Source of the DNA: Actinomycetota bacterium
GTDB taxonomy: Bacteria; Actinomycetota; UBA4738
Direction: 5' to 3'
Assembly (NCBI GenBank): GCA_005885015.1
Contig: VAYG01000076.1
Coordinates: 1-12,912 of the forward strand
DNA length: 12,912 bases
The position numbers and the translations under genes are program-made. The notes under the pieces were generated by a model that was not told the DNA's origin, did not search any database, and worked only from the letters and a program-made list of their open reading frames with translations. Positions 5,467-12,334 of this stretch are shown here, in pieces (position 1 is the first letter of the stretch; each line of letters begins with the position of its first letter).

Positions 5467-7446
5467 GTGGTGCGCCGCATCCCGGTCGTCGCGCTGCTCG
5501 TCGGGATCCTCCTGGTTCTGGCCGCCCCGCCGGCTGGAGCGCACGCGCTGGTCAGGAGGTCCGATCCCCCCGACGGCGCCCTCCTGGACCAGGCTCCCCG
5601 CCGGGTGACGATCACGTTCACGGAGGCGCCGGACTCGTCGGTGTCGGTCGTCCACGTGCTGGACTCCTCGGGACGGGACGTCGCCGCCGGCAAGGCAGTG
5701 CCGCAGCCCGGGAACCCGTTGACGCTGGTGATCCCGATGGGCAAGGTCGGCCAGGGCGTGTACACGGTCACCTGGCGGGTCGTCTCCAGGGCGGATGGGC
5801 ACGTCACCGCCGGCTCGTTCAGCTTCGGGGTGGGGGTTTCTCCGGCCGGCGCCCCGACGCCGGTGGTGGCGGGGTCCAGCTCGCCGTCGCCCTCGCCTCT
5901 CGCCGCGGCGGGACGGTGGGCCCTCTACGCCGGGCTCGCCCTGATGCTGGCGGCGGGCGTGGTCGGGCTGGTGGCCTTCGGGGGGAAAGCTCCACCCGGC
6001 CGCTTCGTCGTCGTTTCATGGGCCTTGGCCGTGGCCGGCCTAGTGATCATGGCCGTGGCGGAACGAAACGCGGTGGGGGCCTCCCTCGCCCGATTCGTGC
6101 ATTCGGCGGCGGGACGAGCGCTGATCCGCCAGGGCATCGGCCTGGCGGTCGCTGGCCTCGCCGTCCTCTTCCTGGCCCTCCGGCCGGGCCGGACGAGCCT
6201 GTGGGCCCTTGCCGGGGCGGCGGCCGGAGCGATGCTCCTACACGCCGAAGCCGGACACGCCGCGGCCTCGCCCCGCTACTCCTGGCTCGACATCGGCGCT
6301 CAATGGATGCACCTGGTCGCGGTGGGGATCTGGGTGGGTGGGCTGGTCTGGCTCCTGGTGGGCACCCGCGGCCGGGAAGGGACCGAGCGAGCCGTCGCGG
6401 TGAGGCGGTTCTCGACCCTCGCCGGGATCGCCCTGATCGCGGTGGCGGTCACAGGACTCCAGCGAGCCATCTCGGAGGTCGGCTGGCCGACGGATTGGAG
6501 GCGCCTGGTCGACACCGGGTTCGGGCTGACGCTGTTGATCAAGACCGCCGTGTTCGTCGCGCTGGCCGCCCTCGGAGCGCGCAACCGCTACGTGAACGTC
6601 CCGCGGGTCGGCTCGGCCCCCGGGGGGATCTCCGCGCTGCGGCGCACGGTCGGCGCGGAGGTCCTGCTGGCCGCGGGCATCCTGGCGATCACCGGGGTCT
6701 TGACCCAGCTCACCCCGCCGGCCACCCTGGCCGCCGCCGCACCTCGGGCTCGCCCACCCGCCAACGTCGTGGCGACGGGGAGCGACTTCGCCACCTCCGT
6801 TCGGGTCAGGCTCACCGTGACTCCCGGTTCCCCGGGTCCGAATCACTTCGAGGCTAGAGTCAGCGACTACGACACCGGCGCCCCCGTCCCGGCCACCGGG
6901 GTCCAGCTCTCCTTCGCGCTCCCCGGACGGCCGGACCTCGGGACACCCACACTCGATCTCTCGAAGGAGTCGACCGGGATGTGGGCGGCCCACGGGACGG
7001 TCCTGTCCATGGATGGGCGATGGGACGTCAGCGTGCTGGTCCAGGAATCCAGCAACGCCGTGACCGTGCCCCTGACCCTGGAGACCCGCCTGCCTGCGGA
7101 GCGGATCCGGACGATCCCCGGATCGAACGGCCAGCCGACGATCTATGAGATCGACCTGCTGGGTGGGGCCTCTCTCCAGTCGTACGTCGATCCCGGAACC
7201 GCAGGCCGGAACACGGTCCACTTCACGTTCTTCCAGGGCGGCGGCAGCGAGCAGCCGATCGCCGCGGCCATGGCAACCGCGCTTCCCCCAACAGGAGCGA
7301 TGACGGAATTGCACCTGATCCGGTTCGACGCCGGGCACTTCGGGGCCAACGTCACGTTGTCACCGGGAGCGTGGAGGTTCGAGATCCACGCCTCCACCCA
7401 GAACCAGACCATGTACAGCGCCTACTTCACGGAGCGGATCCCATGA
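5467..7446 (+). CDS. CopC-CopD fusion copper protein with two extra C-terminal beta domains
   Basis: The product has 659 residues. The signal peptide ends at GA|HALV, so His26 becomes the mature N-terminus. The CopC domain (26-125) contains the Cu(II)-site residues Asp110 and His112 in SRADGHVTAGSFSFG, the usual partners of the N-terminal His. A Pro/Ser linker follows (127-145). The CopD domain has eight helices at about 150-172, 180-199, 217-237, 243-262, 273-298, 314-332, 352-371 and 396-418, with His260, His264 and His282 (WMHLVAVGIWVGGL) as likely membrane ligands. After the last helix about 240 residues face outward: a YtkA/FixH-like sandwich (440-540) and a second one (550-655) with VHFTFFQGGG. 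CopC binds periplasmic Cu(II) and CopD moves it across the membrane; uptake is the usual view. The start is GTG 5467, or GTG 5470, which has GAGG 4 nt upstream. Confidence 0.92.
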   Translation: MVRRIPVVALLVGILLVLAAPPAGAHALVRRSDPPDGALLDQAPRRVTITFTEAPDSSVSVVHVLDSSGRDVAAGKAVPQPGNPLTLVIPMGKVGQGVYTVTWRVVSRADGHVTAGSFSFGVGVSPAGAPTPVVAGSSSPSPSPLAAAGRWALYAGLALMLAAGVVGLVAFGGKAPPGRFVVVSWALAVAGLVIMAVAERNAVGASLARFVHSAAGRALIRQGIGLAVAGLAVLFLALRPGRTSLWALAGAAAGAMLLHAEAGHAAASPRYSWLDIGAQWMHLVAVGIWVGGLVWLLVGTRGREGTERAVAVRRFSTLAGIALIAVAVTGLQRAISEVGWPTDWRRLVDTGFGLTLLIKTAVFVALAALGARNRYVNVPRVGSAPGGISALRRTVGAEVLLAAGILAITGVLTQLTPPATLAAAAPRARPPANVVATGSDFATSVRVRLTVTPGSPGPNHFEARVSDYDTGAPVPATGVQLSFALPGRPDLGTPTLDLSKESTGMWAAHGTVLSMDGRWDVSVLVQESSNAVTVPLTLETRLPAERIRTIPGSNGQPTIYEIDLLGGASLQSYVDPGTAGRNTVHFTFFQGGGSEQPIAAAMATALPPTGAMTELHLIRFDAGHFGANVTLSPGAWRFEIHASTQNQTMYSAYFTERIP

Positions 7447-7904
7447 GTACGACGAATCCTCATCCCCGGTCCCTCGTCCGCGTGCGATTGGGAGCCGGGC
7501 TGGCCATGCTCCTCGTTCTCGCGGCCTGTTCCAAGGCTGCCGGCTCGGTCCGGCCGTCCGAGAGCGCCCTGGGGTCGCCGCGGCCCAGCAGCCCCGCCCA
7601 TGTCCGGATCCTCGCTCCGACCGACGGACAGGTGTTCAAGGGCACGTCGGTCAAGGTTCCGGTGAAGCTGGCCCTGTCGGGCGCTCGCATCGTTCCCGCC
7701 ACGACTCAGCACATCACTCCGGACACGGGGCACGTCCACATCTTCCTGGACAACCAGATCGTGGCCATGAACTTCAAGCTCACCGACGTCATCCCTAACG
7801 TCCAGCCCGGCCTGCACGTGCTACGGCCCGAGTTCGTCGCTTCCGATCACCTGCCCTTCGACCCGAGGGTCTTCACCTCGGTCACATTCAGGGTGGAGCC
7901 ATGA
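7443..7904 (+). CDS. Small lipoprotein with conserved His-rich signature
   Basis: The product has 153 residues. A basic N-terminus and hydrophobic stretch end in the lipobox LAAC (26-29), so it is predicted to be lipid-anchored outside the membrane. After a Ser/Pro-rich spacer (30-52), a compact domain starts at HVRILAPTDGQVFKG (53-67), a beta-rich pattern. It continues with TGHVHIFLDN (95-104) and HVLRPEFVASDHLPFDPR (125-142). His97, His99, His125 and His136 all recur in the paralogue at 10535-11095, while the anchors differ. The GHxH-x-FLD pattern resembles DUF4399-type domains; I am not certain of the assignment. GGAG at 7431-7434 is well placed, and the ATG overlaps the CopC-CopD stop. 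The four shared His residues and the copper context suggest metal binding, which is inference. Confidence 0.8.
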   Translation: MSTTNPHPRSLVRVRLGAGLAMLLVLAACSKAAGSVRPSESALGSPRPSSPAHVRILAPTDGQVFKGTSVKVPVKLALSGARIVPATTQHITPDTGHVHIFLDNQIVAMNFKLTDVIPNVQPGLHVLRPEFVASDHLPFDPRVFTSVTFRVEP

Positions 7905-8494
7905 GGCCCACCCTCGCCGCGGCCGAGCCGGGTGCGGCTTCCGTGCGCGTGGATCGGCTTGACGGGCGATGGGTGCTGCTGCCGGCCGGTCTCGCCCTGC
8001 TGCTGCTCCGCCCGTTGCTCCCCGCGGGCCCGATCCGATGGTGGCTGCTCGTCGCTTCCTACGGCTCGTTGCTGGCCGCCTCCGCACGGACCGATCCTCT
8101 GTGGGAACCGGGGACAGCGAGCCTCCTGACCGCCGGGGGAGCGTTCGGCGCGGGAGCCGTCGCCTTCGGTCTCGTGTTCGTCCTGGCCGCCCCGCCGGTG
8201 CGGACCGACGTGGGCACGAGCGGCCTGGCCCTGACTGTCCTGGCCGCGGTGGCCGAGGAAGCGTTCTTCCGCGGCTTCCTGTACGCACGGGTCGGCCCCT
8301 TGGGTGTGGTGCCGGCGATCGTGGTGTCGGCCGGCGCCTTCGCCCTGGTCCACGCCGTCGCCTATCCGACGGCCGCGCTGTGGGTGGACCTGGCGGCTGG
8401 TGGACTGCTCGGGTGGCAGCGATGGGTCTCGGGGACGTGGATGGCTCCGGCCGCGTCCCACGCGCTGGCAAACCTCTTGGCGGTGACCGCATGA
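7901..8494 (+). CDS. CPBP family intramembrane metalloprotease (Rce1/CAAX-like)
   Basis: The product has 197 residues and several membrane helices. The three CPBP sequence motifs are present: EEAFFR (119-124) with the paired glutamates and Arg124, FALVH (147-151) with His151, and SHALAN (186-191) with His187 and Asn191. These are the catalytic glutamate and metal-ligand positions of glutamate-type intramembrane proteases. Hydrophobic segments lie at about 25-42, 47-61, 78-98, 106-119, 134-152 and 158-172. The family processes prenylated proteins in eukaryotes and peptides or membrane proteins in bacteria; the substrate here is unknown. GGAG at 7895-7898 supports the start, which overlaps the lipoprotein stop. 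Being locked between a lipoprotein and a binding protein suggests it acts on, or in response to, an operon-encoded surface protein; that is inference. Confidence 0.87.
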   Translation: MRPTLAAAEPGAASVRVDRLDGRWVLLPAGLALLLLRPLLPAGPIRWWLLVASYGSLLAASARTDPLWEPGTASLLTAGGAFGAGAVAFGLVFVLAAPPVRTDVGTSGLALTVLAAVAEEAFFRGFLYARVGPLGVVPAIVVSAGAFALVHAVAYPTAALWVDLAAGGLLGWQRWVSGTWMAPAASHALANLLAVTA

Positions 8495-9738
8495 GGCGGG
8501 CCGCCGTGGTGCTCGGCGCTCTGCTGCTCCTGCTCGGACTGCCCCGATGCTCCTCGGGCCCCGCCCCGATCCGGATCGGGGCGGTCTACCCGATGACCGG
8601 CCCCCAGGGGGCCGGAGGCCTCGACGAATATCGCGGGGTCCGCCTGGCCGTCGACCTCGTCGATCAGGACGGCGGGGTGAACGGGCGCAAGGTGGTGCTT
8701 CAGCCCCTCGACGTGACCGGACCGGACGGAGGGCCGTCCGCCATCGACCAGCTGGCCGCACGGGGAGTGAAGATCGTGTTCGGAACCTACGGCAGCACGA
8801 TCTCGGCGACCGCCGCTGGCGAGGTGGCTCGGCGCGACATGCTGCTATGGGAGACCGGCGCGGTGGGAGGGATGACCGGGCCGGGACCGGGGCGCTCGTT
8901 CTTCCGCGTGGCTCCGAGCGGGGCCGGTCTGGGTCGCAGCGCCGTCGATTTCGTCACCCGGGAGCTCGCCCCGCTCCTCCGGGTCCGGACGGCCGATCTG
9001 CGGTTCGCCGTGACGAACGTGGACGACACATACGGACAGGAGGTGGCCCGCGGTGCCCTCCAGGCCATCCGTGCCGGCGGGCTGACCTTGACCGGAACGT
9101 TCTCCTACGACCCTCGCCGGCTCGACGCGCCGGCGATCGCCCGGGCCGTCGAACGGTCTGGGGCAAACGTCGTGTTCGCCTCCGCCTATGTGGAGGACGC
9201 GGTGGCCATCCGCAAGGAGATGGTTCGCCAGGGCCTCCGCCTGATCACCGGGATCGGAACCTCATCCAGCTACTGCATGCCCGAGTTCGGAGCCGCGCTC
9301 GGGCGGGAAGCGGTGGGGCTCTTCGCCTCGGACAAGCCCGACGGATGGGCGCTGGACCGGGACGGGCTCCTTCCGGCGGCGCGGGCCCTGCTGGACCGGG
9401 CCCAGGAGGCATACGAGGCCCGCTACCACGCGTACATGAGCGCGCCGGCCCTGGCAGGCTTCTCCGGGGCATGGGCGCTCCTGCACGACGTCCTCCCGCG
9501 CGCCGGATCCATCACCGCACCTGCCGTGGCCTCGGCGGCGCTGGCCGCCCGCATCCCGGAAGGAGGCCTCCCGAACGGCAGCGGGCTCCGGTTCGGCGAA
9601 CCCGGAACCCCCGAGGCCGGGGAGAACCTCCTGGCGGCCAGCGTCATCTGGGAATGGGTGGCCCCCGGTCATCGGGTCGTGGTCTGGCCCCCGCGCTTCG
9701 CCACGCAGGCCATCGAGCCGATCCGGCCCATGCCTTGA
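8491..9738 (+). CDS. LivJ-type extracellular ligand-binding protein (Peripla_BP_6 family) without transporter partners
   Basis: The product has 415 residues. An N-terminal signal peptide (MRRAAVV plus a Leu-rich core) leads to LPRC (17-20). The Cys fits a lipoprotein but Arg just before it is unusual, so the anchor is uncertain. The mature part opens as a branched-chain amino acid-type binding protein: IRIGAVYPMTGPQG (27-40), LAVDLVDQDGGVNGRKV (52-68) and VFGTYGSTISAT (96-107), then the second lobe with VTNVDDTYGQE and NVVFASAYVEDAVAIRKEM. Length is normal for the family. No LivH/M/G/F-type permease or ATPase lies beside it. The start overlaps the CPBP stop (ATGA) with no Shine-Dalgarno sequence. 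The ligand cannot be read from sequence; it might serve a remote ABC importer or act as a receptor for this module. Confidence 0.88.
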   Translation: MRRAAVVLGALLLLLGLPRCSSGPAPIRIGAVYPMTGPQGAGGLDEYRGVRLAVDLVDQDGGVNGRKVVLQPLDVTGPDGGPSAIDQLAARGVKIVFGTYGSTISATAAGEVARRDMLLWETGAVGGMTGPGPGRSFFRVAPSGAGLGRSAVDFVTRELAPLLRVRTADLRFAVTNVDDTYGQEVARGALQAIRAGGLTLTGTFSYDPRRLDAPAIARAVERSGANVVFASAYVEDAVAIRKEMVRQGLRLITGIGTSSSYCMPEFGAALGREAVGLFASDKPDGWALDRDGLLPAARALLDRAQEAYEARYHAYMSAPALAGFSGAWALLHDVLPRAGSITAPAVASAALAARIPEGGLPNGSGLRFGEPGTPEAGENLLAASVIWEWVAPGHRVVVWPPRFATQAIEPIRPMP

Positions 9739-10538
9739 GGCGCCGCCGGCTGGGCGCGATCGCCGCCGGCGCCGGCTTGGCCGTCGTCTATGTGATGACC
9801 GCCTTGTGGGTCGGCCGGACCAATCCGGTGCTGCGGTTCCCGATCCTGGACGGCTTCGGACCGGCCCCGCCCTACCGATGGGTCAGTCCTCCGCCGTCGC
9901 TGGCAAGCACCAATCAGCCTCCGCGTTCGGGTCGGTTCCACGTCGATCTCAATCCCCAGACGGGGTCGGAGGCCCGGGTCCTGTCGACCCGGGATAACCA
10001 GGCCAGCTTGGTCCTGGACATCGGGAGCATCCCGCCACGCCAGGGGGCCACCGGGGCGCTGATCACGGTCACTCCGACGGCGCCGACGGGCTTCCCCCAA
10101 CCTTCCGGCGGACTGACCGTTACCGGGAACGTCTACCGGATCGTGGCCACCTACCAGCCCGGCGGCCAGTCGATCCCCAGGCTGGCCAAGCCCGGCCAGG
10201 TCGTGCTGTTCTATCCGGCGGGGGCGGGAAACGTCATCCACAAGCATCGCCTGCTGGTCTCCGCGGATGGGAAGTCCTGGACCGCCGTACCGGCGGCCGA
10301 TGCCGCTGTCCAGCAGCTCATCCAGGCGACGGTATCGAGCCTCGGATATTTCGCCGTCGGCCAGGCCACCGTGGGCACGGCTCGCGGCCGTTCCCTCGGA
10401 TCGCTGGTCGTGTACGTGATCGTGGCCGTGCTGATCGCACCGGTCGTGTTCGTGATCGTCCGAACGGAGCTGCGGCTGCGCCGCCGCCGCACCGCTCGCC
10501 CGCCGACCAGGACGACCGGGCGCCGCCCCCGCCCGTGA
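9735..10538 (+). CDS. Ectodomain protein anchored by a membrane helix at each end, unknown function
   Basis: The product has 267 residues from a TTG that overlaps the binding-protein stop as TTGA. Basic MRRRR precedes helix 1 (7-26). A second helix spans 221-243 and is followed by a strongly basic tail (RLRRRRTARPPTRTTGRRPR). The roughly 190 residues between them are exposed and start with a Pro/aromatic segment, GPAPPYRWVSPPPS (42-55). LVLDIGSIPP (92-101) and the run of hydrophobic/polar alternation from 105 to 210 look like one or two beta-sandwich domains; LVSADGKSWTAVP (174-186) and LGYFAVGQA (203-211) resemble closing strands of such folds. I do not recognise a named family. The basic ends place both termini inside. 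TTG is preferred because upstream codons belong to the binding protein. Partnership with the neighbouring binding protein is inferred from coupling. Confidence 0.75.
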   Translation: MRRRRLGAIAAGAGLAVVYVMTALWVGRTNPVLRFPILDGFGPAPPYRWVSPPPSLASTNQPPRSGRFHVDLNPQTGSEARVLSTRDNQASLVLDIGSIPPRQGATGALITVTPTAPTGFPQPSGGLTVTGNVYRIVATYQPGGQSIPRLAKPGQVVLFYPAGAGNVIHKHRLLVSADGKSWTAVPAADAAVQQLIQATVSSLGYFAVGQATVGTARGRSLGSLVVYVIVAVLIAPVVFVIVRTELRLRRRRTARPPTRTTGRRPRP

Positions 10539-11095
10539 CCCCGGTCGGGGTGCTCGGCGACGGCGGCACCCCCGATGTCGAGGTCTCCACGTTCCTGCTC
10601 CTGGCCGCGTTCGGCGTGGGCTGGGCCTCGTTCCAGCGGCTCCGAGGCCGCTCGTTCGCCCGGCTTCCCCGCGGCGGGGCCTGGACCCTGGCCGGGCTGG
10701 CGACTGCCTGCGCGGTGCTCGCGTTCGTCCTCCCGCCCCTAATCTCGCCCGGACCAAGCGCGACTCGGCCAACCTCAACGGCCACGATCCGGATCGTCTC
10801 CCCGTCCGCTGGGGAGGTGTTCACGGCCTCGCCCAGCGGTACGGCCAACGTGCCCGTGCGCCTCACGCTGGTCGGCGGCCGGATCGTCCCCTTCTCGACG
10901 ACGAGGATCCGGTCGAACGAAGGCCACATCCACCTGTTCCTGGACGGGGTGCTCGTGTCGATGACCGGCGCGCTCACCTCGACCCTGACCGTGGCCCCGG
11001 GGCCACACGTGCTACGGGCCGAGTTCGTGGCGGCCGATCATGGGCCGTTCGACCCGCGGGTCCTGGCGAGCGTCCGGTTCACCGTGCGTGGCTGA
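10535..11095 (+). CDS. Membrane-anchored paralogue of the His-signature lipoprotein
   Basis: The product has 186 residues from a GTG overlapping the previous stop (GTGA). Two membrane helices (17-33 and 50-70) separated by a basic loop replace the lipobox of its paralogue. The exposed domain begins IRIVSPSAGEVF (85-96) and carries EGHIHLFLDG (129-138) and HVLRAEFVAADHGPFDPR (158-175). His131, His133, His158 and His169 match His97, His99, His125 and His136 of the 7443-7904 product. Over 57 aligned nucleotides (11006-11062 against 7815-7871) I count about 48 identities, so the two genes probably arose by duplication inside the operon. It is the last gene of the operon, and its final 84 nt overlap the end of the convergent glycosyltransferase gene. 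Function unknown; metal binding is inferred. Confidence 0.78.
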   Translation: MTPVGVLGDGGTPDVEVSTFLLLAAFGVGWASFQRLRGRSFARLPRGGAWTLAGLATACAVLAFVLPPLISPGPSATRPTSTATIRIVSPSAGEVFTASPSGTANVPVRLTLVGGRIVPFSTTRIRSNEGHIHLFLDGVLVSMTGALTSTLTVAPGPHVLRAEFVAADHGPFDPRVLASVRFTVRG

Positions 11096-12295
11096 TCGTT
11101 CCGGCCCGGGGCCGGCGAGCATCCGCGCCCACACCAGCAGCTCGATGGGATAGACGAGATATCCGGCCCGGCCCGCCGGAGCCAGCAGGAACGCCACGGC
11201 GACGGCCGCCGCCGTGCGGGCCGTAGCCGCCCCGATCGACCGAGCTGGCCGCCACAGCAGGAGGAGCAGGCCACACGCGGCGATGACCGCGGCCAGCGTG
11301 GCGGTGAGCGGCGTCCGCGCCGAAGGAAACGCTGCCACGATGGCGTGGCCGAGCGTCGGCGTGCCAGCCGGGGTGGGCTGATGGCCGAGTCCCAGCGGGA
11401 ACCGCACCACGTCCTCGACGAACGCAGCCGGGTTCCACACCACGAAGGGCAGGACGACGGGGACGGCGACGGCGGCGGCCGCCCCGAGGAACCTCGCGAC
11501 GTCCTTGCCGCCCCGGCCCCGCCAGATGGCCACCGCGAGGAACAGGAGCAGGGGCCACGCCGTCTGCTTCATCGCCGCGGCCAGACCGGCGGCCACCCCG
11601 GCGCCCACGATCCGCTCGCGCCAGGCGAGGACCACGGCCAGGAACATCGACGCCAGCACGGGGAGATCGTCTCCACCCGTGGCCATGAGCAGCGCGCCAG
11701 TCGGCAACACAACCAGGAAGAGGAACGCGCCCCACGGGTCACTCCCTCCCTGGCGAGCCAGCCACATGGCAGCTCCGGCGATGCTGAGCGTGGCCACGGC
11801 GAACGCGACCCTTGCGTCGGCCGCGGCTGCGTCCCCGCTCAACCCTCGAGGCAGCCCGAACACGAGCATCGCGGGCAGATAGGGGAAGTGCGTCCTGGTG
11901 CCCAGCGGCCGCGCCCGGAGCGGACCATGCAGGTAATCGGCCACGTACGGGTCGCGGCCGTGCAGGAGGGCCTTCGCCGCCTCCTCGGTGACGATCGCCT
12001 CGGACTGCGCGTGGAACCCGGGGTCGGTCCGGGCGCGCCATGCCACCTCGAGGCCCAGGGGGAGGATGGCGGCCCCGGCCAGGACGAGGATGGCCAGCCA
12101 GGCTCGAGCCCGTTCCGATCCCCGGCCGACCACCAGGGCGAGCGCGCCGACGGTTCCGGCCGTGTAGGCGATGGAGGCGATCCGCCCCCATTCCCGGTAG
12201 ATGGGCACCGCGGCGGCGAGGGCCGCGACCCCGGCGAACACCGCCGAGGAGAGGTAGAGGACGGCATTCCAGACCGAACCGCGTCGGTCTCGCAT
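11012..12295 (-). CDS. Polytopic GT-C fold glycosyltransferase (GT87/DUF2029-like)
   Basis: The product has 427 residues and about ten membrane helices. The first large outer loop contains SEAIVTEEAAKALLHGRDPY (98-117), the acidic and DPY pattern seen in polyprenyl-phosphate-sugar mannosyltransferases of the GT-C class, followed by FPYLP (137-141). Other family-like spots are TGGDDLP (206-212) and AMKQTAWPLLLF (241-252). Such enzymes move a sugar from a lipid-linked donor to a cell-envelope acceptor on the outer membrane face; neither donor nor acceptor can be named. The ATG at 12295 sits 7 nt after a TATCCT box and appears leaderless. The last 27 codons lie antisense to the preceding convergent gene and look like antisense read-through (RQDPRVERPMIGRHELGP), so the functional protein probably ends near residue 397. 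No earlier in-frame stop exists. Confidence 0.8.
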   Translation of the reverse strand: MRDRRGSVWNAVLYLSSAVFAGVAALAAAVPIYREWGRIASIAYTAGTVGALALVVGRGSERARAWLAILVLAGAAILPLGLEVAWRARTDPGFHAQSEAIVTEEAAKALLHGRDPYVADYLHGPLRARPLGTRTHFPYLPAMLVFGLPRGLSGDAAAADARVAFAVATLSIAGAAMWLARQGGSDPWGAFLFLVVLPTGALLMATGGDDLPVLASMFLAVVLAWRERIVGAGVAAGLAAAMKQTAWPLLLFLAVAIWRGRGGKDVARFLGAAAAVAVPVVLPFVVWNPAAFVEDVVRFPLGLGHQPTPAGTPTLGHAIVAAFPSARTPLTATLAAVIAACGLLLLLWRPARSIGAATARTAAAVAVAFLLAPAGRAGYLVYPIELLVWARMLAGPGPERSATHGEPDARQDPRVERPMIGRHELGP

Positions 12296-12302
12296 CGCTC
12301 GG

Positions 12303-12308
12303 AGGATA
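12303..12308 (-). promoter_or_regulatory. -10 element of a leaderless promoter for the glycosyltransferase
   Basis: Read on the minus strand this is TATCCT, ending 7 nt before the ATG at 12295. The start of transcription would fall on or next to the start codon. It lies in the 39-nt gap after the NicO-like gene. No -35 match is visible, and the gene could also be co-transcribed with its upstream neighbour. Confidence 0.45.
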
Positions 12309-12334
12309 TCCGCGGGATTCCTGCTCCGGGGGAG

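Larger units (their letters stand above)
4792..11095 (+). other. Seven-gene surface operon with 4-nt stop/start overlaps
   Basis: Seven consecutive + strand genes have junctions of 3 nt (5464-5466) and then five 4-nt overlaps at 7443-7446 (ATGA), 7901-7904 (ATGA), 8491-8494 (ATGA), 9735-9738 (TTGA) and 10535-10538 (GTGA). The last three starts have no good Shine-Dalgarno sequence, which points to translational coupling by terminating ribosomes. All products carry signal peptides, a lipobox or membrane helices. The order is anchored ectodomain, CopC-CopD, HxH lipoprotein, CPBP protease, LivJ-type binding protein, two-anchor ectodomain, HxH membrane protein. Confidence 0.85.

Noticed and set aside
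7821..8492. Minus-strand frame whose end resembles the tail of the glycosyltransferase
   Set aside because: The resemblance arises because both are antisense to the duplicated His-signature domain; the rest has no protein-like character. It is used only as evidence for the overprinted tail.
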